Assembly: GCA_963828855.1 (NCBI GenBank)
Contig: CAWHGB010000008.1
Coordinates: 62,001 to 126,000, forward strand
Source: CAVVEQ01 sp963828855
GTDB lineage: Bacteria > Chloroflexota > Anaerolineae > Anaerolineales > Anaerolineaceae
DNA length: 64,000 nt
Direction: 5' to 3'
The position numbers were made by a program, and so were the translations under genes. Positions 37,212-45,771 of this stretch are shown piece after piece (the stretch's first letter is position 1; the number at the start of each line of letters is the position of its first letter). The notes under the pieces were generated by a model. The model worked only from the letters and a program-made list of their open reading frames with translations. It ran no database searches and was not told the DNA's origin.

Positions 37212-38504
37212 GAATTTGGCTTTCCCCCCGCGGCGAATAAAATCGATTAATTTTTGACCAATATTCTGCCCCGCATACCGTTCGTCTCTGACCTTACCAT
37301 TGGAACCGTTTACTAGTGTGTGAAATTGCCGGCCTTCGCTCTGGTAGAGGATCCACCAGACTGGTAAAAGGATCAATTCAAAACTCACCACCGAAATCTT
37401 TGAGGAAATGACCTGGAGATTGGAATATCCCCCCTCGAGATTTATCATGATCCGGTTCCTCATATCATTCAATGCGATCTGCCGCGCGACCAGGGATGCA
37501 TCACCTACATTGATCTGGTAAGTCTCAGCCACCCAATCCGAAAGCAATCCTGCATCGAATGGCGCGACCTCCTGGAAATCGTAAGCGCCAATTTCTACCA
37601 ACCAGCCAGGCGGTGTTTTTTCTGTCGCACAAACTCTAATACCCGATTCAAGCATGAAATCCTCCCCCTCCACGGTAACCATCTTTTTGTCCTTCTCCAC
37701 CTGGTAGCGGTAAGGGATTGGTCCCTCAATACAGAAAGACCAGATTGGAATATACATCCCTAACCCGGATGTAACCCGGAATGGTGGTTTGGGGGTGTGA
37801 ACTTTGAACCAAGCCCGCAGGATCTCTTTTACGTTGTATTCACTGATCTTGAAAGGGATTACCCCATTTGGCTGCAGGGTCGATTTGGAATCGCTGCTTT
37901 TCACCACGTACGCCGACCCGCAATAGGGGCAGGTAATGGTCATGCGTGTGGGCGGCAAAATAAACTGGCTTCCACAACCATCGCAATCGAAGGTGATCGC
38001 ATTCATCTGCCGGGCATGGCCTTTCCTGGTAGCCATCGCCAGGAAGAAATCCTGTTCGCCAGAAGCCCCGTTTTCCTGGTTTTTTCGCTCACGGTTGGAG
38101 CAAAACTCGCAGATGATTTGGCTGCCATCCGCTGAATAGACCATTTTGCCACCGCATTGCGGGCAAATAAAGCGGTCCGCAGTCCCCTCCAACGTCCCAT
38201 CTGCCTCTGGCTTTAGGGTATCCGGGTTGATGACTTCATCCTCTTTCAGTTTGCCATCCAGGATGGCCAGTTTCCGCCTTGCCCGTGCGTCGGAAGGTTC
38301 ATTCGCAAGAATGTTTTCAAGGTATTCGCGAACCTGTTTTTTATCCTCGGTGATCTCACTCAGGTACCACCAGGCATCCAGGCGATCCTGAAGGGATGCG
38401 TCCAGGTCAAGCATTCGCTCTAGTGCTTTGCGGCCGCTGTCCATTTCACCACCCTTGATCGCCGCTACACCCCGGACGAGCAAGTCGTGTAAGTAATCAT
38501 CCAT
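37203..38504 (-). CDS. TPR and zinc-ribbon protein of unknown function
   Basis: Intact 433 residues. The first 90 are TPR-like helices (KGGEMDSGRKALERMLDLD, DARARRKLAIL). Two zinc ribbons follow: FICPQCGGKMVYSADG with ICEFCSN, and FDCDGCGSQFILPP with ITCPYCGSAYVV. The C-terminal half is a beta-rich region, with one hydrophobic stretch (VVSFELILLPVWWILYQ) followed by GRQFHTLVNGSNGKV. That ending resembles proteins of the primosome/TFIIB-ribbon-like membrane families that carry a folded extracytoplasmic part. Its ATG overlaps the radC stop by one base. No function can be assigned. Confidence 0.8.
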   Translation of the reverse strand: MDDYLHDLLVRGVAAIKGGEMDSGRKALERMLDLDASLQDRLDAWWYLSEITEDKKQVREYLENILANEPSDARARRKLAILDGKLKEDEVINPDTLKPEADGTLEGTADRFICPQCGGKMVYSADGSQIICEFCSNRERKNQENGASGEQDFFLAMATRKGHARQMNAITFDCDGCGSQFILPPTRMTITCPYCGSAYVVKSSDSKSTLQPNGVIPFKISEYNVKEILRAWFKVHTPKPPFRVTSGLGMYIPIWSFCIEGPIPYRYQVEKDKKMVTVEGEDFMLESGIRVCATEKTPPGWLVEIGAYDFQEVAPFDAGLLSDWVAETYQINVGDASLVARQIALNDMRNRIMINLEGGYSNLQVISSKISVVSFELILLPVWWILYQSEGRQFHTLVNGSNGKVRDERYAGQNIGQKLIDFIRRGGKAKFLT

Positions 38505-39205
38505 CAGTCGAAACCCAGGTGCCTTTCTTTCAGTGATGTGAAAATATTAGCAGCGACCACGAGATGATCCACAAGCTCGATATCCAGCAGGTGACCAGCT
38601 TGTGCCAGGTTGCGGGTCATGGCAATATCATCCGGGCTCGGGTTTGCATCCCCGCTTGGGTGATTGTGCGCCAGGATGATCCCCGCGGCATTCCCCAGGA
38701 TGGCAGGTTTGAAGATTTCTGCCGTCCGGGCGTATGCCGAATTCAGCGACCCAACATACACATGCTTCACTTCGATCAGTTTGTTGCGGGTATCAAGAAG
38801 CAGGATCCAAATCTCCTCGTGATCAAGTCCGCCCATTTCGTAGCGAATGATGTTGGCAGCATCCTCGGGGGAATTGATGACCACGCGATCGACTTGCTGT
38901 TCCCTTGAGAGCCGGTTGCCGAGTTCTATAGCAGCCTGTATCTGGGCAGCCTTCGCCTTGCCGATTCCCCGTTCCCGGGAAAGCTCCTGAAAGCTGGCGG
39001 ATTGTAATCCACGCAATCCTTTAAATCGGTCCAGGATGCGTTGCGCAACCTCCAGGGCATTCTCCCCCTTCACTCCCACTCGGAGAAGAATAGCGAGGAG
39101 TTCCACCTGGGTGAGCGCTGAAGCGCCTTGTTTTTCCAACCGTTCGCGCGGGCGCTCGGAGAGCTGCAAATCAGTGATTCGATATTCGGTTAGACCTTCT
39201 TTCAA
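38504..39205 (-). CDS. radC: RadC/JAB-domain protein
   Basis: 233 residues from a TTG start with GAGGAG upstream. The N-terminal helix-hairpin-helix has LPERLEKQGASAL-like sequence (read RPRERLEKQGASALTQVELL) and SRERGIGKAKAAQIQAAIEL. The JAMM metalloprotease-like fold has the metal motif ILAHNHPSGDANPSPDD with an upstream Glu (EEIWILLLDTRN). Historically called a DNA-repair protein; the actual role of RadC is unsettled. Confidence 0.93.
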   Translation of the reverse strand: MKEGLTEYRITDLQLSERPRERLEKQGASALTQVELLAILLRVGVKGENALEVAQRILDRFKGLRGLQSASFQELSRERGIGKAKAAQIQAAIELGNRLSREQQVDRVVINSPEDAANIIRYEMGGLDHEEIWILLLDTRNKLIEVKHVYVGSLNSAYARTAEIFKPAILGNAAGIILAHNHPSGDANPSPDDIAMTRNLAQAGHLLDIELVDHLVVAANIFTSLKERHLGFD

Positions 39206-39289
39206 GAAATTACTCCTCTCAACCTTTGAGATCCAGTTCGGTAATTATGGCGAAAACTACGATTTTCCGCAATCCCAATTCTTCCATGC

Positions 39290-39295
39290 TATAAT
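39290..39295 (+). promoter_or_regulatory. -10 box of the 39314-41509 gene group
   Basis: TATAAT 18 nt before the ATG at 39314 in the divergent gap with radC; the -35 is weak. Confidence 0.45.
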
Positions 39296-39313
39296 TTTCT
39301 TGCGGAGCCTCGT

Positions 39314-39847
39314 ATGAGCTTAGACCCAACTTTTTTAAGCAGCATGGTTTTGATACTGACCGGTTTCGGCGCGGCCTTTGCCGCCGCGCTTTGGATCAGC
39401 CTTGTGATCTGGACTTTTCGGGACGCTCGAAAACGAACCCGTGACCCACTCATCCGCATCCTGGCTACCCTGGTGGCAGCCATACTTTTCCTTCCAGGAG
39501 TTTTGATCTATATCATTCTTCGCCCGCCGCTCACCCTGGAGGATGAATACCAGAAAACGCTGGAAGAAGAAGCCCTCTTGCAATCCATTGAGGATAATCC
39601 CCTCTGTCCAGGATGCAGCCGCAAGCTGGATCCGCAATGGATCGTCTGCCCCAATTGCCACACCCGCCTGAAAAAACCTTGCACTCAATGCGGTAAGCTG
39701 ATGGATCTGGCTTGGAACCTTTGCCCCTATTGCGCTACACCCGCCCCGGGTTCGCGCCTGGATAATGCCCCCATCGACCTCCCCCCGGTGGAAGAAACCA
39801 TCAAGGATTTCTCCCTCGCTGACGATTATTCCACCGATGAGAAGTGA
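39314..39847 (+). CDS. Membrane protein with double zinc ribbon
   Basis: 177 residues. Two N-terminal membrane helices (MVLILTGFGAAFAAALWISL and ILATLVAAILFLPGVLIYII) are separated by a basic loop RDARKRTRD. A soluble tail follows with a double zinc ribbon: LCPGCSRKLDPQWIVCPNC and PCTQCGKLMDLAWNLCPYC. An acidic end closes it. Likely an inner-membrane protein with a cytoplasmic metal-binding tail; role unknown. It lies 6 nt before the PfkB kinase. Confidence 0.82.
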   Translation: MSLDPTFLSSMVLILTGFGAAFAAALWISLVIWTFRDARKRTRDPLIRILATLVAAILFLPGVLIYIILRPPLTLEDEYQKTLEEEALLQSIEDNPLCPGCSRKLDPQWIVCPNCHTRLKKPCTQCGKLMDLAWNLCPYCATPAPGSRLDNAPIDLPPVEETIKDFSLADDYSTDEK

Positions 39848-39853
39848 TCCTCC

Positions 39854-40717
39854 TTGAAATTTACAAGCGATCAACCGCCGGTCGAACCCGTTGATTATCT
39901 AGCCATCGGTCATGTCAGCCAGGATATCACCACTGATGGGTTAAAACTGGGCGGGACGGTATCCTTTTCAGGTTTGACCGCCCTGGCATTCGGGTTGCGG
40001 GTGGGAATCGTTACCGCCGCTCCTCAAAAGATGGACCTGTCGGATCTACGTGATATCGATCTGACAATCCTCCCCGCCGCGGAAGGAACCACATTTGAGA
40101 ATATCCAAACGCCTCTTGGGAGGGTGCAGGTCCTGCATGCCAAGGCTAGAGATATCCGCGCGGAGGATATTCCCCCTGCCTGGCGGAATCCGGATATCGT
40201 CCACTTGGCTCCCCTCTGCAGAGAACTGGAACCAGCGGTGATTAACGATTTTCCAGGCGCGTTCGTCGGGGTGACCCCACAGGGTTGGCTGCGTACATGG
40301 GATGAATCCGGGCGAGTGACTTTGGGCGATTGGATTGATGCTGATCCGATCCTCGAAAAAGCGTCCGCGGTCATCCTCAGCTTCGAAGATGTCCATCATG
40401 ATGAAAATCGGATTGATGAGTTGATCCCCAAAACCCGCGTCTTGGTGGTCACGGAAGGCGCTGCCGGTGCCCGGGTTTACTGGAACGGGGATGTCCGCCA
40501 CATTAAAGCCCCTGGTGTGGATATTGTGGAAACCACCGGTGCAGGCGATATCTTCGCCGCTGCCTTTTTTATCCGCCTGCATCAGACCCATGATCCTTGG
40601 GAAGCTGCCCGCTGCGCGGTGCGGATCGCATCCACCTCAGTCACCCGCGTCCGTCTTGATGGTGTTCCCACAGTAGAAGAAGTCAAAGCAGTCATGTCAG
40701 AGATCATTACGGATTGA
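39854..40717 (+). CDS. PfkB-family sugar kinase
   Basis: 287 residues from a TTG start (GAAGTGA 10 nt upstream). The N-terminal half is short for the family (YLAIGHVSQDITTDGLKLGG). The C-terminal half has VLVVTEGAAGARVYW and the signature IVETTGAGDIFAAAFFIRL with the catalytic Asp. Substrate unknown. It ends 6 nt before parA; the pairing with parAB has no obvious meaning. Confidence 0.85.
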   Translation: MKFTSDQPPVEPVDYLAIGHVSQDITTDGLKLGGTVSFSGLTALAFGLRVGIVTAAPQKMDLSDLRDIDLTILPAAEGTTFENIQTPLGRVQVLHAKARDIRAEDIPPAWRNPDIVHLAPLCRELEPAVINDFPGAFVGVTPQGWLRTWDESGRVTLGDWIDADPILEKASAVILSFEDVHHDENRIDELIPKTRVLVVTEGAAGARVYWNGDVRHIKAPGVDIVETTGAGDIFAAAFFIRLHQTHDPWEAARCAVRIASTSVTRVRLDGVPTVEEVKAVMSEIITD

Positions 40718-40723
40718 TCGCAG

Positions 40724-41509
40724 ATGACCAGGATATATACCCTCGCCAATCAAAAAGGCGGTGTGGGTAAAACCACCACCGCCATTAATCTCAGCGCATA
40801 CCTGGCGAACTTCGGTCAACGGGTTCTGCTGATCGATCTTGACCCGCAGGCGAATGCCACCTCATCGCTCGGGATTGACAAGCAGGGAGTAAAAAATGGC
40901 ACTTATGAAGTCCTGATCGGCTCAGCCAATATTTCCACGCACGTTCTGCATAATCCAAAACTCAAAATCTCCCTGCTGCCTTCCTCGCCCTCCCTGGCTG
41001 GCGCGGAAGTTGAGTTGATTGCCGTGGAGAACCGGGAGATACTCCTGCGGGATGCGATCCAATCTGTGCAGGACCGGTACGATTACATCCTGGTCGATTG
41101 CCCGCCCTCCCTGAGCATTCTGACCGTTAACGGTTTGGTCGCCGCCCAGGATGGGGTGATCATCCCGGTGCAATGCGAGTATCTTGCCCTGGAGGGCTTG
41201 GGTCAATTAACCAAAACACTGAACCGGGTTAAGAACAATCTCTTTCCTGGTTTAAAAACACGAGGGATCCTTCTGACAATGTTCGATGGACGCACCCGAC
41301 TGGGACAGGATGTTGTCGAAGACGTGAAGAATCACTTTCCAAACTTGGTGTTTAAAACCATCATCCCCCGCAGTATTTACCTTGCGGAGGCTCCCTCCCG
41401 GGGTATCCCCATCTCGGTTCATGCGCCTGAATCGCATGCCGGGCAATCATACGCCGCGCTAGCCCGGGAAGTACTTGAGCAGGATGGGGTTCTGGTCTCC
41501 GAAAATTAA
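40724..41509 (+). CDS. parA: Chromosome-partitioning ATPase ParA/Soj
   Basis: 261 residues: deviant Walker A LANQKGGVGKTTTAINLSA, Walker A' LLIDLDPQANATSSLG, Walker B YDYILVDCPPSLSILTVN, and the family end IPRSIYLAEAPSRGIPI. Binds DNA as an ATP dimer and is driven by ParB for origin segregation. parB follows in 20 nt. I found no perfect parS (TGTTTCACGTGAAACA) in the window by eye. Confidence 0.95.
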   Translation: MTRIYTLANQKGGVGKTTTAINLSAYLANFGQRVLLIDLDPQANATSSLGIDKQGVKNGTYEVLIGSANISTHVLHNPKLKISLLPSSPSLAGAEVELIAVENREILLRDAIQSVQDRYDYILVDCPPSLSILTVNGLVAAQDGVIIPVQCEYLALEGLGQLTKTLNRVKNNLFPGLKTRGILLTMFDGRTRLGQDVVEDVKNHFPNLVFKTIIPRSIYLAEAPSRGIPISVHAPESHAGQSYAALAREVLEQDGVLVSEN

Positions 41510-41528
41510 TTTCAACAGGCAGGCAGTC

Positions 41529-42380
41529 ATGGCAAGAAAAGGTGGTTTAGGCAAAGGTCTGGATGCGCTGATCCCCGGGGGAGATTCGCAGCCCTCGGAA
41601 GGTACCACACTCGTTGCAGTCGAAAGGATCTTTCCCAACCCATTCCAGCCCCGTGTGCAAATGGATCCCTCCGGTCTCGAGGATCTGGCTGCCTCCATCC
41701 GCGAACATGGTATTCTCCAGCCGCTCCTGGTCTCCTCCGGGATCAATCCCGGTGAATATATCCTGATCGCTGGGGAACGGCGTCTTTTAGCCAGCCGGAT
41801 GGCCGGGCTGGAGAAAGTTCCGGTCATCCTGCGCGAAGCGGATGACCGCGAGCGTCTGGAACTTGCGCTCATCGAGAACATTCAGCGCAGCGACTTGGGT
41901 CCGCTTGAAACCGCGGAAGCCTACCGCCAGCTCTCGGAGGATTTCGGCCTATCCCACGAAGAGATTGCCGACCAGGTGGGGAAAAACCGGGTGACAGTGA
42001 CCAACACTCTGCGCCTGCTCAATCTTTCTGAGCAGGTACGCGCTGCGTTGAATGCCCGTCAGATCAGCGAAGGTCATGCCCGCGCACTACTTGGACTGAA
42101 TACCCCCCAGGCTCAGAATGCCGCTCTTTCCACGATTTTGAAAGGGGAACTCAACGTTCGCCAAACGGAAGCCCTCGTTCGCAAGCTGGGCGGTGAAAAA
42201 CCACAAGCTCCCCAGGCACCTGTTATCCCGCCCGAAATCCGTGAACTGGAGAACGAGCTTCGCAGGTTGCTTGGTACCAAGGTTACTCTCCATCACGGCA
42301 AAAAAGGCGGGACTGTGACGATTCATTATTTTTCCGATGAAGAACTGGAAAGTCTGATCTTGAAGTTGAAGAAAAATTGA
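41529..42380 (+). CDS. parB: Chromosome-partitioning protein ParB/Spo0J
   Basis: 283 residues from ATG 41529; the frame is open upstream inside parA. N-terminus KGGLGKGLDALIPGG contacts ParA. The CTPase/ParB-N domain has VERIFPNPFQPR, IREHGILQPLLV, YILIAGERRLLASRMAGL and IENIQRSDLGPLETA. The HTH has LSHEEIADQVGKNRVTVTNTLRL and ISEGHARALLGL; the dimerisation tail ends DEELESLILKLKKN. Complete and of usual length. Confidence 0.96.
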   Translation: MARKGGLGKGLDALIPGGDSQPSEGTTLVAVERIFPNPFQPRVQMDPSGLEDLAASIREHGILQPLLVSSGINPGEYILIAGERRLLASRMAGLEKVPVILREADDRERLELALIENIQRSDLGPLETAEAYRQLSEDFGLSHEEIADQVGKNRVTVTNTLRLLNLSEQVRAALNARQISEGHARALLGLNTPQAQNAALSTILKGELNVRQTEALVRKLGGEKPQAPQAPVIPPEIRELENELRRLLGTKVTLHHGKKGGTVTIHYFSDEELESLILKLKKN

Positions 42381-42480
42381 CCCTATTTCGCTTTTATGAT
42401 TTCCGATCAGGTCGATTTATTTATTGCATGCTTTCCTCCCCGTTGTTACAATAATATATCCTGCAGTTAAGTGATTCCCG

Positions 42481-43497
42481 ATGCAAATACTCCCCTCTCT
42501 CACCCCCGAAATGCTGGTTCCCAGACTGGGAGAGTATTTGGTTGAAAATCGCTATATCACATCCGAACAGTTGCAGTTGGCATTGCAGACCCAGGCTGAT
42601 CGGAAGATACGGGGTGAATCGGTGCTTCTTGGCCGTGTAATCCTCGATCTTGGCTATATCGACCAGAACCGCCTTGATCAAGCCATCACTGAGCAGATCC
42701 TTAGGTTGAGGAATGCGCTCCAGGAATCCAACCAGCAGCTGGAGGAACGTGTCCGGCAGCGAACTCTGGAACTTCAGAACGCTCTGGAGGAATTATCCAG
42801 GGTGAGCAAAGCGAAAACAGCTTTTATCTCCAACATCTCTCACGAATTGCGTACCCCTCTGACCCATATAAAAGGATACCTACCTCTTATGTTGGAGGAG
42901 TCATTAGGAGAGACTACTGACGATCAAAAATCAGCCCTGGTTGCGATGATGAACGCATCCAACCGGCTTGAGAAATTGATCGATGATTTGATCCTCTTCG
43001 CCAATATGGACCGGGGAGTAACTTCGATCCTCATTAAGACCGTCAATGTCCGTGATCTGTGCATTGATGCTTTCAGTCAGATGCAATCCAAAGCGAAGGA
43101 AAAGGATATTTCGATCACCGCGAAATACCCGGATGATTCCATCCTCATGTTCGCGGATTACCAGAAGATTTCCTGGGTGATTCGCGAATTGATGGAGAAC
43201 GCCATCAAATTCACCGAAACCGGCGGAAGGGTGGTATTGGGCTTCATTCCTGAAGGTCCGCTTGTAAGGATCTTCGTGCGCGATAACGGAATTGGGATTC
43301 CGCACGACCGCGTCCACGAGGTCTTTGAGCCGTTTAATCAGCTGGATGGTTCCACAACCCGAAAATACAAGGGAGTTGGTCTGGGTCTTGCACTTGTTAA
43401 ACAAATAATCGAAGCGCATGAATCCGCCATCGAAGTTGATTCATTGCTGGGAAAGGGTAGTACATTTTCATTTTGCCTGAAAGCGGTCAACCCATGA
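42481..43497 (+). CDS. Histidine kinase with N-terminal MshEN-like domain
   Basis: 338 residues, no membrane helix. Residues 12-75 carry two tandem motifs of the MshEN/T2SSE-N type: PRLGEYLVENRYITSEQLQL and LLGRVILDLGYIDQNRLDQA, a fold that binds cyclic di-GMP in MshE. A coiled coil (ESNQQLEERVRQRTLELQNA) leads to the H-box ISNISHELRTPLTHIKGY (His near residue 120), then the N-box RELMENAIKFTE and G-boxes VRDNGIGIP and GVGLGLALVKQI. Followed 21 nt later by a second kinase and then an OmpR-type regulator. A cyclic di-GMP-sensing kinase is an inference. Confidence 0.85.
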   Translation: MQILPSLTPEMLVPRLGEYLVENRYITSEQLQLALQTQADRKIRGESVLLGRVILDLGYIDQNRLDQAITEQILRLRNALQESNQQLEERVRQRTLELQNALEELSRVSKAKTAFISNISHELRTPLTHIKGYLPLMLEESLGETTDDQKSALVAMMNASNRLEKLIDDLILFANMDRGVTSILIKTVNVRDLCIDAFSQMQSKAKEKDISITAKYPDDSILMFADYQKISWVIRELMENAIKFTETGGRVVLGFIPEGPLVRIFVRDNGIGIPHDRVHEVFEPFNQLDGSTTRKYKGVGLGLALVKQIIEAHESAIEVDSLLGKGSTFSFCLKAVNP

Positions 43498-43518
43498 TCA
43501 CCATGAGGGGAATATGGA

Positions 43519-44727
43519 ATGAACAGCAAGTCGGAATCTAAACCTGCAAGTTCACCTAGCTCGCAGACCTTTACCAGGTTGGCGATTCGCTCCACCCGTA
43601 TGAAAGAGGGCATGGAGGGTTTGGTCAACGCACTCCGGGCAGATATGATCTTCGACAACCTGGTGGTGTACGCGATCGACTCCGATGCTGAAAACCTGGA
43701 TGTCGTCTACGCCCGTGCGCTTGGGAGGGGAAAATCAGCAGGTCCGGACGCGAGTTGGGGAGAAGATTTTGCCGGACAGGTGATGCAGGCACAAAAAACC
43801 CTTACACGGGTTTCGTCAGATAATGTGACGGATGACCGCCTTAAGCAAGTGTTCCTTTTGGGAGTGCCGCTACGAACACGGGAAGAGCTGGAAGGCGCAT
43901 TGATTTTCATTCGATTTGGTGGACCCGAATTTACAGAGAAAGATGTCCTATTGGCTGAATTTTCTGCTACCCAGGTTGCCGCCCTGGTTAAGATCCAAAA
44001 ATTGGAACGCCAGATCCAAACATTGGAAGTTCAAAACCAAGCTGCACAGTTGCAGGAAGATTTTATTAACACCATCACCCATGAACTGCGCAGCCCCCTG
44101 GGTTTTATTAAAGGTTACACCACCACCCTTCTGAGAGCGGATACGGATTGGAATGAAAAAACCCAAAAGGAATTCCTGGCGATCATCGACCAGGAAACGG
44201 ATAACCTCCAGGATTTGATCGGTAATCTCCTCGATTCCGCCCGCCTCCAATCCGGGCAGCTCCCCATGGATTTTCAGGGAGTCAGGCTCGATTCGATCAT
44301 GAGCGGAGTTGTGCAACGGATCAGATCCTACCACCCGGAGATGAAAATCCTTCTGGAGATCGATCCGAATACGCCCAAGGTTCAGGGGGATTCGCGCAGG
44401 TTGGCACAGGTTTTTGAAAATCTGCTGGGTAATGCTGTGAAATATGCTTCCGGGGCGGATGTTACCATCACCATCCGGCCGGAGAAAGCTGGGGCAGCAG
44501 TCTATCTCCGTGATTTTGGACCCGGGATCGCCCCGGAGTATCTGCCCCATCTGTTTGAGCGTTTTTTCCGGGTTCCGGAGCACTCCCCTTCAGTTCACGG
44601 ATCCGGGCTTGGTCTTTTCATTTGTAAACAGATTCTCGACGCGCATGGTGGTTCGATCTCCGCCGAATCGGAATTGGGACACGGAACGACTTTCCGCGTA
44701 TGGCTGCCCTCCCCAGCCGGGTTATGA
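43519..44727 (+). CDS. Histidine kinase with GAF-like sensor
   Basis: 402 residues, soluble. Residues about 20-160 look like a GAF domain (LVVYAIDSDAENLDVVYARA, LGVPLRTREELEGALIFIR). A helix (IQKLERQIQTLEVQNQ) leads to the H-box FINTITHELRSPLGFIKGY, N-box VFENLLGNAVKYAS, and G-boxes LRDFGPGIAPEY and GSGLGLFICKQILDAHGG. It lies between another kinase and the response regulator at 44759, its probable partner. Confidence 0.9.
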   Translation: MNSKSESKPASSPSSQTFTRLAIRSTRMKEGMEGLVNALRADMIFDNLVVYAIDSDAENLDVVYARALGRGKSAGPDASWGEDFAGQVMQAQKTLTRVSSDNVTDDRLKQVFLLGVPLRTREELEGALIFIRFGGPEFTEKDVLLAEFSATQVAALVKIQKLERQIQTLEVQNQAAQLQEDFINTITHELRSPLGFIKGYTTTLLRADTDWNEKTQKEFLAIIDQETDNLQDLIGNLLDSARLQSGQLPMDFQGVRLDSIMSGVVQRIRSYHPEMKILLEIDPNTPKVQGDSRRLAQVFENLLGNAVKYASGADVTITIRPEKAGAAVYLRDFGPGIAPEYLPHLFERFFRVPEHSPSVHGSGLGLFICKQILDAHGGSISAESELGHGTTFRVWLPSPAGL

Positions 44728-44758
44728 ATTGGTAAATAAGTCAATGAGGATGAATTAA

Positions 44759-45460
44759 ATGAAAATCCTTGCAGTTGATGACGAACCTCTATATCTCCGC
44801 CTGCTCAAGGTGAACCTCGAACCGGAAGGTTATGAAGTGATCACAGCATCGGATGGCGAAACGGCGCTCGATCTGGTCACAGCAAAACAACCCGACCTGG
44901 TGATCCTTGATGTGATGATGCCCAAACTCGATGGGATCACTACCTGCGAACGCATCCGCCAGTTCTCCAATGTGCCCATCATTATCCTCACCGCACGTGG
45001 CGAAGAGCAGGACCGCGTCCGTGGGTTGGATGTCGGCGCAGATGACTACGTTGTTAAACCCTTCTCGGTAACCGAACTTGTCGCAAGGGTGAGAGCCGTT
45101 TTGCGGCGGGCTAAAACCCAGGAGGATGAGATCACCCAGAGCCGGTATTTTTCACATGGGAACCTGAAGATCGATTTCGCCCGTGCCGAAGTTTGGCGGG
45201 ATGATAAACAGGTGTATTTATCCGCCACGGAATACCGGTTGCTGATCCAATTCGCTCACAACATCGGTCAGGTGCTTACCGCAGAGGACCTGTTGATGGC
45301 GGTCTGGGGGAACCAGTACAAGGATGATAAAGAGATCCTTTGGGTGAGCATCGCCCGCCTCCGTCAAAAACTTGAGGATAACCCCCATTCTCCGGTCCAT
45401 ATTGTCACACGCTCGGGGCTGGGTTATCTCATGCCGCCTCTGGAAGAAACCAAACATTGA
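44759..45460 (+). CDS. OmpR/PhoB-type response regulator
   Basis: 233 residues. Receiver: AVDDEPLYLRLL, phospho-Asp in LVILDVMMPKLDGITT (about residue 51), Thr in IIILTARGEEQD, and Lys in DDYVVKPFSVTELVAR. C-terminal winged helix: ATEYRLLIQFAHNIGQVLT, then KEILWVSIARLRQKLED and IVTRSGLGYLM. Likely takes phosphate from the upstream kinase(s) and controls transcription; targets unknown. Confidence 0.95.
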   Translation: MKILAVDDEPLYLRLLKVNLEPEGYEVITASDGETALDLVTAKQPDLVILDVMMPKLDGITTCERIRQFSNVPIIILTARGEEQDRVRGLDVGADDYVVKPFSVTELVARVRAVLRRAKTQEDEITQSRYFSHGNLKIDFARAEVWRDDKQVYLSATEYRLLIQFAHNIGQVLTAEDLLMAVWGNQYKDDKEILWVSIARLRQKLEDNPHSPVHIVTRSGLGYLMPPLEETKH

Positions 45461-45474
45461 AAGCAGGAATTTTT

Positions 45475-45771
45475 ATGTTCACCCAATTCGACGAAAAAGG
45501 CAAGATTTTCACCAAGGTGGTAAAAAAACAAAAAGTCCATGCGATTATCCAGACCAACATGCAAAGGATCGAAGGTCATGTGTATATAGGGCTGGAGGAC
45601 CGCTTGATCGATGAACTGGAAAAACATGATTCGTTTCTTCCGGTAACGGATGCGGTGATTTTCAATGATAGTGGCAAGAAAATCCAGGAAGCTCCTTTCC
45701 TGGCAGTGCATATTTCCCAGATCGTGTGGATCATTCCTGTTGATGAAGGCATCCTACAGGAGCAATCATGA
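45475..45771 (+). CDS. Conserved small protein of unknown function
   Basis: 98 residues from ATG 45475 (GCAGGA upstream). No membrane helix. Sequence such as KVHAIIQTNMQRIEGHVYIG, then RLIDELEKHDSFLPVTDAVI and VHISQIVWIIPVDE suggests a small beta-rich (SH3-like) domain. From memory it resembles a family of short proteins found next to CpaF/Tad-type genes, but that is weak. Its stop overlaps the cpaF ATG (ATGA), supporting translational coupling with the ATPase. Confidence 0.7.
   Translation: MFTQFDEKGKIFTKVVKKQKVHAIIQTNMQRIEGHVYIGLEDRLIDELEKHDSFLPVTDAVIFNDSGKKIQEAPFLAVHISQIVWIIPVDEGILQEQS

Noticed and set aside
40724..42380. parS centromere sites near parAB
   Set aside because: No full or near-full TGTTTCACGTGAAACA was found by eye in or around the genes.
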